From: Adiantum capillus-veneris
Lineage: Eukaryota; Streptophyta; Polypodiopsida; Polypodiales; Pteridaceae
Length of the DNA: 64,000 bases
Direction of reading: 5' to 3'
NCBI GenBank assembly: GCA_014529385.2
Contig: CM043950.1
Span: forward strand, 157,017,545 to 157,081,544
Positions within the stretch are counted from its first letter, which is position 1. The number at the start of each line of letters is the position of its first letter. Shown here piece after piece: positions 9,856-21,085 of the stretch. A program made the translations under genes and the position numbers. A model generated the notes under the pieces. The model saw nothing but the letters and a program-made list of their open reading frames with translations, was not told the origin of the DNA and did not search any database.

Positions 9856-9916
<61 letters not shown>
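9856..9916. repeat. (GA)n microsatellite, unit 2
   Basis: About 60 bp of GA, the homologue of the 26-bp tract at 5962-5987. Confidence 0.95.
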
Positions 9917-9918
<2 letters not shown>

Positions 9919-10080
9919 TGCAAGTTGGTAGGTGCTATTGAAATTGAGGACATATAGGTGAACTAGTGGTATTGAAGTCCACCTCTACAAAATGCATTGT
10001 CAGTTTGTATTGTAATTATTTTATGTGTAATTCTTGTTCTTGAATACCTTGATTGAGAACATTCAAATTTTCTAAAGGTC

Positions 10081-10445
10081 ATGGAAGAAGGGTTGCAAAG
10101 TACCATACATGATTTAGGTGAGGTTGTGAGAGTTGTAACCCAAGAAGGGTTGCAATCATTCCAACTATTTGTAAAGGTTAAGAGAAAATATGCTAAGCTT
10201 GACACAAAGCTCCTGGAAATTTGGATGGCCTAGCAAGAGGTTCAACATGAGGGACCACTCCCTTGGGTTCCCTTGTGCCAACTTCATGGTCACAAACCTA
10301 TCTATCTAATGAGGGGAAATAAAATTGAAGAATTGGCAGTAAGAATGGCAGATAATCTTAGGAATGTGGGTTACATGCCAACACTTGGAGATTTCGTTAT
10401 CTTAAAACAAATGCTAAATGGAGATACAATTCAAGTAAGTGACTA
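10081..10445 (+). pseudogene. Unit-2 copy of the 117-aa hypothetical ORF
   Basis: Nearly identical to 6152-6505 but interrupted by TAG near 10231 (GCC-TAG-CAA versus GCC-TCG-CAA) and carrying a short insertion around 10340. No function is recognised. The comparison shows that the frame is not under constraint in at least this copy. Confidence 0.35.
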
Positions 10446-10757
10446 AGAAGAAAAACATTGGCATGAGCCCTTTTGGGGGGAGATAAATTGCCAATTTGAT
10501 GGGGAGCTATCTACCTCTCAAACTTGGACACGTCTTGCCTAGGGAAAACTCCATAGAGAATGTATGTATCGATGATTCTTTTCCTTCTTTTGTTGATGTG
10601 ACAAGTCTCTCTAGGGGATTGGAATAGAGCAAGGTTTTTGAGCGAGCTTTGAAGTGATTTTCTTTCAGATAGTGCTCAATTAACCAAACCTTTAAAAAAA
10701 TGTTGCTCTAGAAACTTGCTCCAATAAGCTCACTCCAAACAGAGTTTTTGAAGCGAG

Positions 10758-11080
<323 letters not shown>

Positions 11081-11098
11081 AAGCAGGGTTGTTCTCTT

Positions 11099-11341
11099 GT
11101 GATATACTTGTATCTCTTTGTGAAGGAAGCATTGTCGGACTCTATCAGAGCACAATATTCTCCCATTAGAGATGTTTCCTTGCATATTGCAGGGGAGAGT
11201 GATTTGATGGATCAAGAGGATGCCAAGGATACGTTGCTAGGTATGCATACTCACATCAATTGGGTAGGGAAGACAACTAGGTATGCAAAATCACTTCAAA
11301 ACGATACTCTAACCCCTGAGTTAAGTAGGTTGGGCTTCTAG
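11099..11341 (+). CDS. Unit-2 copy of the short hypothetical ORF
   Basis: Paralogue of 7295-7513 with the frame retained over about 60 residues. The C-terminus reads into 11298-11391, a ~95-bp stretch absent from unit 1 (an insertion here or a deletion there). No family is recognised. Confidence 0.25.
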   Translation: MIYLYLFVKEALSDSIRAQYSPIRDVSLHIAGESDLMDQEDAKDTLLGMHTHINWVGKTTRYAKSLQNDTLTPELSRLGF

Positions 11342-11457
11342 TCTTATAGCAGGTGTTTTTGTTTGCTTTAAAACTGCTGACAACATGTTATTGGGTAGCA
11401 TGGGATAGTGGACTGGCGACGTCCATGCTCACTCGGTTTGGAGCCCCCGCCCCCTTC

Positions 11458-11459
<2 letters not shown>

Positions 11460-11485
<26 letters not shown>
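11460..11485. repeat. Poly-C tract (26 bp), unit 2
   Basis: Homologue of 7561-7588. Confidence 0.95.
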
Positions 11486-11488
<3 letters not shown>

Positions 11489-11499
11489 CCTCTCTTTAA

Positions 11500-11867
11500 A
11501 ACACCTCAATAGGAACAAAAAAGTGTCAATATTTCCAACATGAGAACCTGGAATATGTCATGTTTTACAAAACACAATCCACTTTGACTAAATTGTGATG
11601 CAAAAAGGTATAAGACTTCAGCAGCCCTAGAAAATTTTTATAACAATGAAATCCTAATTGTTTCGTGCATCCTTCTAGTGCAGAGCTTAATGAGAAGCTC
11701 CTATCCCAAAACCTTTGACAACCAAAGCATCTGAGTTAATCAAAATAATCATAAGTAGAGATTAACAACCTCCACCACCACCCCCAACATAATTACCCCT
11801 TGATTCCTGCCCACCACCATCACTTCTCGAGGACCAGCAATGCTATAGAGATCGCATGTGCCACCAT
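11500..11867 (-). pseudogene. RZ-1-like retrocopy, unit 2, 3' part (UTR and glycine-rich end)
   Basis: Minus-strand 3' UTR-like sequence and the glycine-rich C-terminal coding end (stop TAA at 11762-11764, where unit 1 has TGA), cut at 11867 by the gypsy array. The rest of the retrocopy resumes at 25333. The five bases ACCAT at 11863-11867 are the left target-site duplication. Confidence 0.65.
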
Positions 11868-13160
11868 TGTAACATTTAATGGCCTAAAAACTTGTGTCTA
11901 GCGGAAATTAGCATGAACATAGTGGGCATTTCATTAGAATAGATTCCTTATGAGAATTACAAGAGTGCTTGCGTGGAGAGAGCAACAAAAAGCATAAGAC
12001 CTAGTTAGATAGCATCAACAATACTTTCAAAAGAGAGAGAAATTAAGCTATTGACAATAGTCGAGGAATGGATTTGCATGGAGCCGGTCCCCCCTCCAAA
12101 AGGCTTTGTATTATGGTTTCTCCCATCAAGAGAGACATTGTACAATACAATTCTTTGTGTTCCTTCAAGACTAGCTAGTGCAATGAAGATGAAAGCTTCA
12201 TGCACTAAGCAAAACACTTAGCAAACACAACATCAATTATCCCCGGTCTCAGACCCAAGACCTCACACACCTTCAAAGATGGTCAGAGCTAGCAGGGTAT
12301 GAGAGTAGATTGAGAGGAAGAAGGAGTATCCTACAAGAAAGATGTACATCTCCTCACATAATCACTCATATTAGCATATCTTAGCTTAGTAATTAGCTTG
12401 GTGGAGGAGATGAGCATGCATTGAAGCTTGGCTCTTGGTTGGATTTTCATCCACATGCCAAGAGTGTGTCGATGTAGGCTTCTATCTCACAAGCTTAGAG
12501 TAGGTGCTGAGCTCTCCATTTAAGCTTGGGAAGAGATAGTCTTCTTTAATTCACACATAGACTGTGTGTGAGTGTGTGTGATAACTCCTTGCAAAAATCA
12601 GCCCCCTCTCTCTGTTGGGCGAGCCCTCTTGCTATTTGCTCTTTCTCTACCCTCATTGGACCTCCCCAGGTCAAGCCAATGACAATTAAGTAGCATAAGT
12701 AATATCCTTCTGACATGTGTCCCCCTTTCCCCTTTTGTGAGAGCTTTAGGTAATTCAATAATTTAACTAAACTCTCATTGGACCCCTTTGCCTCCTGGCC
12801 AATAGGAATCAGGCAAGCCATTGGGCTGTTGAATGCTCATTGGACCCCTTGGGAGACTGTCCAATAGTCATCTAGGAGACTTAATTATCATTGGTTCTTT
12901 TATTAAGTTTTTTTTAAATTAATTAAACTAGATTTACTCAAGCCTAATTCTCATTGGTCCACTTCCAAGGCCATCCAATAGGAATTGGGTACACCTTGTG
13001 GACATCTGGCCTAGGGAGCTGACATGTGTCCCTCATTCCCTTTGTGTAAAGGGAGCTTCTGTGTGTGTGTGTGTGGCTTTCTCTCTCATCCCCTACATGC
13101 AAGGCTTGCCCCCTCCCAAGTAGGGATTGCAAAGTCTTTTTGGTACACACACAAAGCATC
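11868..13160 (-). repeat. LTR 1 (left, truncated)
   Basis: Starts TGTAACATTTAATGG like the other two. It ends abruptly at 13160, where AAAGCATC is joined to internal pol sequence (ATGGTGAATTAGG, compare 18858). About 290 bp of the LTR, the polypurine tract and the integrase C-terminus are missing at this junction. It contains the cluster of CCAAT/ATTGG motifs described separately and a 70-codon minus-strand frame (12005-12217) shared with the other LTRs. Confidence 0.85.
12650..12985. promoter_or_regulatory. CCAAT-box cluster in the gypsy LTR
   Basis: About ten CCAAT or ATTGG pentamers occur in 335 bp (for example near 12655, 12677, 12775, 12800, 12820, 12837, 12860, 12890, 12951 and 12976), in both orientations. 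The arrangement is kept in the middle LTR (about 16612-16945) and the right LTR (about 24540-24860). CCAAT is the NF-Y binding core; dense arrays are unusual and suggest an enhancer or U3 control region. Function is inference. Confidence 0.5.
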
Positions 13161-13163
13161 ATG

Positions 13164-14361
13164 GTGAATTAGGGATTGGCTAGGGTTGAAGCAATCCAAG
13201 TTGCTTCCCTCTATCAAATTTTGTCTTTTGGCATACCACACATTTAGAAACATACTCTTGTATGTTCACTTTCATGGTAGGCCAATAGAAATATGTTTCA
13301 ATTCCCTTTAAGGTAGACTGAATCCCTCTATGCCCCGCATAAGGTGGAGCATGAGATTCATACATTACATTCTCACGTAGTGAGTTAGTAACACATAGTC
13401 TATTGCCATAGAGAAGATAACCATGTTGTAAAGTAAATGGTTCTTCTTTCTTCCCTAATACAAGGGCTGAAATCACATCTCTAAAATCGGGATCAATAGC
13501 ATACTCATCTATCATTGAAGATAGATCATTGTGACTTGCTATGGAAACCGCATTCACTCTCGGCCGTCTTGAGAGTGCATCAGCTACTTGATTATGCTTG
13601 CCAGCAATGTGAGCAATATGAAAATGAAATTGCGAAAGGAAATTTGCCCACCTCATTTGTTTGTCGGACATCTTGGTCTGCGTCATGAAGTACTTAAGAC
13701 TTTGGTGATCCGTTCGCAGAATGAAAGGAGTCCCCAATAAATAGTGCTTCCATGAGTCTAAGGCATGTAGAACTGCAAGGAGTTCCTTTTCGTATAATAT
13801 GCCTAGAGCTTGCTCAACAGGGTCGAGCCTTCGACTCTCATAGCCTATGACATGCCCTTCTTGGAGCAAAACAGCTCCAAAAAAATCACCACAAGCATCA
13901 CATTGGACCTCAAATGGTTTTGAGAGATCCGGTAGTGTAAGCACAGGTTGAGAGATAAGCTTTTCAAAAGCATTGTTCTCCTTAGCAGACCATGTATACC
14001 TAAAGCTTTTCCTTGTTAGGTCATGTAATGGTCCCGCAATTTGTGAGAACTTTTCTATGAAACGTCTATAGTATGCACACATACCTATAAAGCTTCTTAG
14101 TTCATGAAGATTCCTTGGTTTAGGCCATCCTTTTATTACCTCTAACTTAGATGGATCCATTTGGATACCATCTTGAGAGATAATATGACGTAAATACTGA
14201 ATCTCTTGCAAGAAAAATTCACTTTTCTTTCGATTAACATAAAGTTTATTCTCTCCTAAAACTTCAAATATTACCTGGAGGTGTTGCTTGTGGTGTTCCT
14301 CCAATGAATTAGAGTAGATGATAATATCATCAAAGAACACTCCAATAAAGGTTCGATGAGT
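13164..14361 (-). pseudogene. Gypsy element A: RT (partial), RNase H and integrase start
   Basis: An open minus-strand frame begins in RT at GVFFDDIIIYSNS (the catalytic DD) and runs through the RT thumb (GHIISQDG-equivalent, RHIISQDG here), RNase H (QCDACGDFFGAVLLQ, then ILRTDHQSLKY and GKHNQVADALSRR) to the integrase zinc finger (HAPPYAGHRGIQSTLK, CVVCQKTK). It ends in TAG after LLQP, the same stop as in element B. RT residues before FFDD are absent, because 14361 is fused directly to gag sequence; about 1.2 kb present in B (20054-21231) is missing. Confidence 0.85.
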
Positions 14362-15409
14362 CACTTCTTACCTTTGTAAACTCCCTTCTCTTTAGCTTTG
14401 TTGGAGTTGCCCTTAGGAGACTTTTCGACATTGTCCTTCCCCTTAGGCTCATTGGAACCCTTGTTTTTCGGGGGCTTAATATTTCTTTTAGCCCCCGTTT
14501 GGAAATTGATTCGAGAGGCCACCATAGTGTGGTGTATTACCGCCGATATGGTACGTGGCCTTTGGGAGCTGACATACTCCCCCATTTCTTCGGTTAAGCC
14601 CGAACAAAATTGTTGCTTTTGCTCTCCAAAATCCAACTTTTTGAAGACAGTGGCTTTGAGTTGTAGGTCCCAAAACTTGTCTACATATTTGTGGATGGAT
14701 TCATTGGGAGAGAGCTCTAAGCTTCGCCATTCGGCGAGTACTTTGTCTTTGGCATCAGTGGCCAGAAACTGATTCATAATGGAAGCTCTTAAAGCTTTTC
14801 ATGTTCGAGGAGCTTCACTGTTGGCTCGTAGGCTAGACCACCATTGTCTGGCGGACTTTTGAAAGTGCATAGCTACATGGCATAGCTTAGAGGACTCCGT
14901 GAAGCCCTCATCTCCAAACGCCGCATCGAATTGATGGATAAAGGCAAAGACTTTGTCCGTAGCACCAACGGTACCATCATAGGTAAGGAAAGAGATGCTC
15001 TTCCCTCCCTCTTTGAATTTCTTCAACTTGGACGACCTCTTCCATGCGGCATAGGATTTCCTATGGCCTCTTCTTTTTGATGGTTCAAAGGTTGCACCAT
15101 CACTTTCTTCAGAAGGTGAAGAATTTGAAGAAGGTGGAGAAGAGGGTGACCTCGAATCGGAGAGAGACCTCTTTTGGTAGTCTCACAAGGAGGCTTCCTA
15201 GGTGTTCTCTCATCATGGTGATGAGCTTGGAGAATCCTGTGAGCACGGAGCTGCCATTGCACTTCACTTTGGAGAGATGGATTGCCCATGGCTTGCTGAA
15301 GCCTAGTAACAAGATAGTTAACAAGCATTGAAGCATCATTAGTAGCTTGCTCATGAGCAAAATCAAAGTTATCAACATTAATTTTACTCTCTTTACTATT
15401 GTCAGCCAT
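14362..15409 (-). pseudogene. Gypsy element A: gag
   Basis: The minus-strand ATG near 15409 (MADNSKES, as in B) starts gag. The capsid segment follows (SFLTYDGTVGATDKVFAF, ARQWWSSL, WRSLELSPNESIHKYVDKFW). A ~350-bp Arg/Ser-rich segment present in B (22017-22366) is deleted at a GGGTGACCTC microhomology near 15150. The zinc knuckle and everything up to mid-RT are lost at 14361. Frames shift near 15023 and 14799. Not functional. Confidence 0.8.
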
Positions 15410-15813
15410 TCTAACAACCTTTAGGTGTAAACTTTTTAGGTGTACTTTGGCACTTCAAGCCCTAGTTGCTACTCCTCTTTACCCCTTTAGAAAAAGCACT
15501 CAAGCTACTGTACCCGTGGCTCGAATACCATTTATTGCAAGGAATAGAAGAGAGGGTCTTTCGACACAAAAACATCACCGGCTCCTGTCAAGCTTCTAAT
15601 ATCTCAATAGTGGTTAAGTCGTAGGCAAGCCCCGTAGGACTCCACTATTAAGACCGTAGCTCTCGACGGTGATGCCCCGTTAACCGCACAAAGGCAGGCG
15701 CACTGCAAGGCTGAAAAATCCCTATTCTACTTACTCACAGGCAATTAATAATACCAACCATTTGTAGCTAGCTTGAGGACCTCCCTTCTTAAGCAAGAAA
15801 AGCGAAACCTTGT

Positions 15814-15825
15814 GCTCTGATACAT
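15814..15825 (-). other. Primer-binding site of element A (Met type)
   Basis: The reverse complement matches TGGTATCAGAGC at 11 of 12 positions and is separated from the middle LTR (15828) by two bases. Confidence 0.75.
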
Positions 15826-15827
15826 TA

Positions 15828-17404
15828 TGTAACATTTAATGGTCTAAAAACTTATGTGTAGCGGAAATTAGCATGAGCATAGTGGGCATTTCATTATAAT
15901 AGATTCCTAATGAGAATTACAAGAGTTCTTGGGTGGAGAGAGCAACAAAAAGCATAACACCTAGTTAGATAGCATCAACAATACTTTCGAACGAGAGAGA
16001 AATTAATCTATTGACAACAGTTGAGGACCGGATTTGCATGGAGCTCGTCCCCCCTCCAAAATGCTTTGTATTATGGTTTCTCCCATCAAGAGAGACATTG
16101 TACAATACAATTCTTTGTGTTCCTTCAAGACTAGCTAGTGCAATGAAGATGAAAGATTCATGCACTAAGCAAAACACTTAACAAACACAACTTTAAGTAT
16201 CCCCGTTCTCAGACCCAAGACCTCACACACCTTCAAAGATGGTGAGAGCTAGCAAGGTATGAGAGTAGATTGAGAGGAAGAAGGAGTATCTTACGAGAAA
16301 GATGTACATCTCCTCACATAATCACTCATATTAGCATAGATTTAGCTTAGTAATTAGCTTGGTAGAGGAGATGAGCATGCATTGAATCTTGGCTCTTGGT
16401 TGGATTTGCATCCACAAGCCAAGAGTGTGTCGATGTAGGCTTCTATCTCACAAGCTTGGAGTAGGTGATGAGCTCTCCATTAAAGCTTGGGAAGAGATAG
16501 TCTTGTTTGCTTCACCCATAGACTGTATGTGAGTGTGTGTGTGATAATGCCTTGCAAAATCATCCCCCTCTCTCTCTTGGGCGAGCCCTCTTTCTAAATG
16601 CTCTTGCTCTCACCCCATTGGAACTCCCCAGGGCTAGCCTATCACCATTAAGCAGCATAAGTGATAGCCTATTGACATGTGTCCCCCTTTCCCCTTTTGT
16701 GAGAGCTTTAGGTTAATTGATAATTAAACTAAACTCTCATTGGACCCCTTTGCCTCCTGGCCAATAGGAATCAGGCAAGCCATTGGGCTCCTGAATGCTC
16801 ATTGGACCCCTTGGGAGACCGCCCAATAGTCTTCTAGGAGACTTAATTCTCATTGGTTTCTTTTATTAAATGTTTTTAAATTAATTAAACTAGATTTACA
16901 CTAGCTTAATTCTCATTGGTCCACTTCAAGGGTCATCCAATAGAAACTGGGCACACCTTGTGGGCATCTGGCCTAGGGATTCCCTTTGTGTAAAGGGAGC
17001 CTCTGTGTGTGTGTGTGTGTGTGTGACTTTCTCTCTCATCCCCTACTCTCAAGGCTCGCCCCCTTCCATGTAGGGATATGCAAAGACTTTTTAGTCACAC
17101 ACAAAGCATCCAATTTCCCCTAGGTTTGACCTTTGGACACAACCTTTGAATTTTGGAACCTTAGCATTTTGGAAGTCTTACTGGGCTGGACCTTAGGGTC
17201 TTTTTAGCCCATTGTTGCACATGGCTCTTTTGCAGATGCCCCCCCCTTTGGATCCCTATTTTCCCTCCTTTGGATCCCTACTGTGGCTGGTCTGCTAGCT
17301 TAACCAATATTCTAGCCTTTTCTCCCCTAGCACTTCCCCACATTAAATGATCAGTTTAATATGAGAAAATCATTTAGGAGAATTAGATATTGATTATTAT
17401 GACA
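15828..17404 (-). repeat. LTR 2 (middle, shared by A and B)
   Basis: Full-length 1577-bp LTR, TGTAAC...GACA. It acts as 5' LTR of A (PBS at its left edge) and 3' LTR of B (purine-rich tract at its right edge, 17405-17425 read on the minus strand as AAGAGAGAGC). It gives the best reference for the family's LTR length. Confidence 0.88.
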
Positions 17405-17789
17405 CATTAGCTCTCTCTTGAAATCATAGTCGTCCTCGACTATGGTGTAGAGAAGATAAAGAATATTCATGAGTCCTTTTCTTAGCGGGCAGAGGATCCC
17501 TATCTTACCCTACGACATCATTCCACAATGGATGACTAGTCTATTTAGCGCTTGAGAGCCTGAGGCTGCCGCAAGCATGTCTGCACATTAGTCCTATTAA
17601 TCTTCCATAGTAGGGTGACAAGCTCTACTTGGTGTTTGGGAGACGTCGTCTCCGCAAACTTGATCTAAGCATGCATACTACTTCATTTTTGTGCACAATA
17701 AAGAAAAGAGAGTCTTATAAGACAAAAAACTTTGTTCATTTTTAACATTTTGTACATTTGCTTACTCTTGGAAGCATTGTAAGCATTGA

Positions 17790-18459
17790 CAAGGTTTAGG
17801 TTATCCTTTAATTGTATGCCTTGCATCCATCTAGCATCTTCAAAAGGATAATTCTTAAACTTAATAAGATATCGTCGGATAGTCTTACCGCCTCTTAGTA
17901 CCTTGTCTTCATGTCAAAGAATGGACTCAGGCTGCAGCACCTCCTCTTGGTCCTCGATCTCCGGTGGGTCTTCAATAAATGGTTCTTGATGTGTCTCTCC
18001 TTTGTAAGGCTTTAATAGGCTCACATGGAAAGCATTGTGTATGAGCCAATGATTGGGCAACTTGAGTTGATAGGCCATCTCATTGATTGGCCTAAGAATC
18101 TGGAAGGGACCATAGTACCTTTTTGCTAGTTTAACATAGTACTTTCGGTGTCCCGTAGGATTCTTGCCCGTCGTGTGCCTTAATCGAGCCTTGGGAAACT
18201 TTAATAAGACCCAATCATTTTCTTTAAATTCTTGGGCTCTTTTGTGCTTGTCAGCAGCAGCCTTTTGCCTTTGCTGTGAGATAGAGATAGCATCCTTAAT
18301 CTTTTGAAAAGATTCTTGTAGGTCTCGGCTATACTCATCTGCAACAAAGATCTTCCCATGTACCTTAAGTAGCAAGGGACATTTTGATCTCCCCTCAATT
18401 ACCTCGAAAGCTGCTTTTCCCGTGGAAGTATGTACAGTTTTATTGTAAGCATACTCCAC
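17790..18459 (-). pseudogene. Gypsy element B: integrase C-terminus and chromodomain
   Basis: The minus-strand frame from 18459 covers the end of the integrase core ([19 protein letters not shown]) and the GPY-type C-terminal domain ([38 protein letters not shown]). After a TGA at 17914-17916 that replaces one codon, the same frame continues with a chromodomain-like stretch: KVLRGGKTIRRYLIKFKNYP, then EDARWM. A chromodomain after integrase places the element among chromoviruses. The usual aromatic W of the LIKW motif is F here. Confidence 0.75.
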
Positions 18460-18876
18460 TAAGGGTAAGTACTTCTCCCATTGGTATCTTTGATCTACTT
18501 CCGTTACATAGGCTTTTAGTAGATCGAGAATGGTTAGGTTAGCTATTTCACTTTGGCCATCCGTTTGTGGATGATAGGCCGAAGAGAAGTTTAGCCTTGT
18601 CCCTAAATTCTAAAAGAGACCCTTCCAGAAATTACTGGTCATTCTAGGATCTCTATCCGACACTATGGACATTGGCAAGCCATGGTACTTGAAAATTTGG
18701 GTAATGAAGAGGGTTGCCATTTGATGGGCTTTGATAGTCTTTTTGACATGCATAATATGAGCTTGTTTACTGAACCTATCTACTATCGTCCATATTTCCG
18801 TATCCCCATGGATAGACTTAGGCAATCCAAAGATAAAATCCATGGATATGCGCTCCCATGGTGAATTAGGGATTGG
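18460..18876 (-). pseudogene. Gypsy element B: integrase catalytic core
   Basis: The minus strand reads WERISMDFIFGLP (first catalytic D), TIVDRFSKQAHI, MSIVSDRDPRMTSNFW (second D) and, beyond a TAG near 18610, [12 protein letters not shown] (catalytic E). One TAG at 18610-18612 replaces a codon in GLF-NLG. Another TAG precedes the core (18877-18879) and is shared with element A. Otherwise the core is well conserved. Confidence 0.85.
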
Positions 18877-20420
18877 CTAGGGTTGAAGAAATCCAAGTTG
18901 CTTCCCTCTATCAAATTTTTTCTTTTGGCATACCACACATTTAGAAACATACTCTTGTATGTTCACTTTCATGGTAGGCCAATAGAAATATGTTTCAGTT
19001 TCCTTTAAGGTAGACTGAATCCCTCTATGCCCCACATAAGGTGGAGCATGAGATTCATACATTACTTTCTCACGTAGTGAGTTAGTAACGCATGGTCTAT
19101 TGCCATAGAGAAGATAACCATCTTGTAAAGTAAATGGTTCTTCTTTCTTCCCTAATGCAAGGGCTGAAATCACATCTCTAAAATTGGGATCAATAGCATA
19201 CTCATCTAGCATTGAAGATAGATCATTGTGAGTTGCTATGGAAACCGCATTCACTCTCGGCCGTCTTGAGAGTGCACCAGCTACTTGATTATGCTTGCAA
19301 GCAATGTGACCAATATGAAAATGAAATTGCAAAAGGAAATTTGCCCACCTCATTTGTTTGTCGGAGAGCTTGGTCTGCGTCATGAAGTACTTAAGACTTT
19401 GGTGATCCGTTCGCAGAATGAAAGGAGTCCCCAATAAATAGTGCTTCCATGAGTCTAAGGCATGTAGAACTGCAAGGAGTTCCTTTTCATATATGCCTAG
19501 AGCTTGCTCAACAGGTTCGAGCCTTCGAATCTCATAGCCTATGGTGTGCCCTTCTTGGAGCAAAACAGCTCCAAGGAAATCACCACAAGCATCACATTGG
19601 ACCTCAAATTGCTTTGAGAGATCCGGTAGTGTAAGCACAGGTTGAGAGATAAGCTTTTCGAAAGCATTGTTCTCCTTAGCAGACCATGTATACCTAACGC
19701 TTTTCTTTGTTAGGTCATGTAATGGTCCCGCAATTTGTGAGAACTTTTCTATGAAGCATCTATAGTATGCACACATACCTATAAAGCTTCTTAGTTCATG
19801 AAGATTCCTTGGTTTAGGCCATCCTTTTATTACATCTAACTTTGATGGATCCATTTGGCTACCATCTTGAGAGATAATGTGACCTAAATACTGAATCTCT
19901 TGCAAGAAAAATTCACTTTTCGTTCGATTAACATAAAGTTTATTCTCTCTTAAAACTTGAAATATTACCTGGAGGTGTTGCTTGTGTTCCTCCAATGAAT
20001 TAGAGTAGATGATAATATCATCAAAGAACACTCCAGTGAAGGTTCGATGAGTCATGAACAGCTTCTCCATCAAGCGGTTGAATGTGGCTGGTGCATTGGT
20101 CAAGCCAAAGGCATGACAATCTATTCGTAAAGACCAAATGTGGTGCGAAATGCGGTCTTTGCAATGTCTTGATCAACTATCCTTATTTGATGATAGCCAC
20201 TTTTCAGGTCGATCCTACTGAAGTAGGTCGATCCTTGAAGCTTATCAAATAGGTCTTCTACCCGTGGAACGCGAAACCTATTCTTGATAGTGATCCTATT
20301 TAGTGCTCTATAGTCGACACACATGCGATATGTGTTGTCTTTCTTTTGCACTAATAGCGCCGGTGAGCAAAATGGAGATGAGCTAGGCCTAACCATGCCC
20401 TTCTCAACTAACTCATGCAC
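18877..20420 (-). pseudogene. Gypsy element B: reverse transcriptase and RNase H
   Basis: Two minus-strand frames. 20420-20121 carries the RT fingers and palm ([39 protein letters not shown]). 20103-18877 carries [19 protein letters not shown], the thumb, RNase H (QCDACGDFLGAVLLQEGH, LRTDHQSLKY, with KHNQVAGALSRR where A has VADALSRR) and the integrase zinc finger. They are separated by a TAG and a one-base deletion near 20103-20121. Loss of the RNase H motif Asp (VAG for VAD) suggests decay. Confidence 0.88.
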
Positions 20421-20423
20421 TTG

Positions 20424-21085
20424 CTACATAATCTCCTTTTGTTGAGCTTGAGAAACTCTATAAGGAGGTTTGTTAGGCGGTGAAATTCCTGGAAGAAGTT
20501 CAATTGCATGGTCATCATATCCTCGTTTAGGAGGTAGCTCACAAGGGATGTCGTCAATAAAAACATCTTGAAACTCCTTGAGAAAATTGGATAACTCTAA
20601 TTCCTTTTGGTTTCTTTTATTTTCTTTTGCTAAAGCATTAGGTTCATTTTGAGAATCTTTAACAAAAATCATGTACACGGAAATAGAGCTCTTTATTGAC
20701 TTGTTGAAAGCTGGTGTATGTACAATGGGGATAGTGTTACCCATTTCCTTAGCATCTTTATACATGTCTTTTTCCCTGAACTTAAAGGAGATTGTCCTTT
20801 CAGGAAATTTAACATGGGCAGCCAGGCGGTCAAACCATGGTGCCCCTAGGATTACATCCTCATGCTTGAGAGGAGAGATAAAGAAGTCCTCTTTGTCCAC
20901 ATAGCTTTGAACATGAAGCCTCAATTTCTCGATTAAGGGAGTGACTGAAGCTTCTTGCTCCTTGAAAGCACTGTGTGTGGGTAGGACATCTCCCATCTCG
21001 TAGGCTTGTATGCCTAGCTTGGTGGCCAACTCTATAGATATTAAATTGTGAGCCTTTGTGGTGAGTTTGGCGAGTCTCCTCCTCA
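20424..21085 (-). pseudogene. Gypsy element B: aspartic protease and RT linker
   Basis: The frame contains HNLISIELATKLGI (following the protease active site), EDVILGAPWFDRL (the flap-distal ILG motif) and the acidic linker IDDIPCELPPKRGYDDHAIEL that leads into RT. The catalytic D-[ST]-G triplet is not present where expected: sequence just before HNLIS reads KLTTKA, so the site is probably deleted or frameshifted. A TAG at 20424-20426 separates it from RT. Confidence 0.7.

Noticed and set aside
12005-12217. 70-codon minus-strand ORF present in all three gypsy LTRs
   Set aside because: Conservation is explained by LTR homology; LTR 3 changes its end, and no family is recognised.
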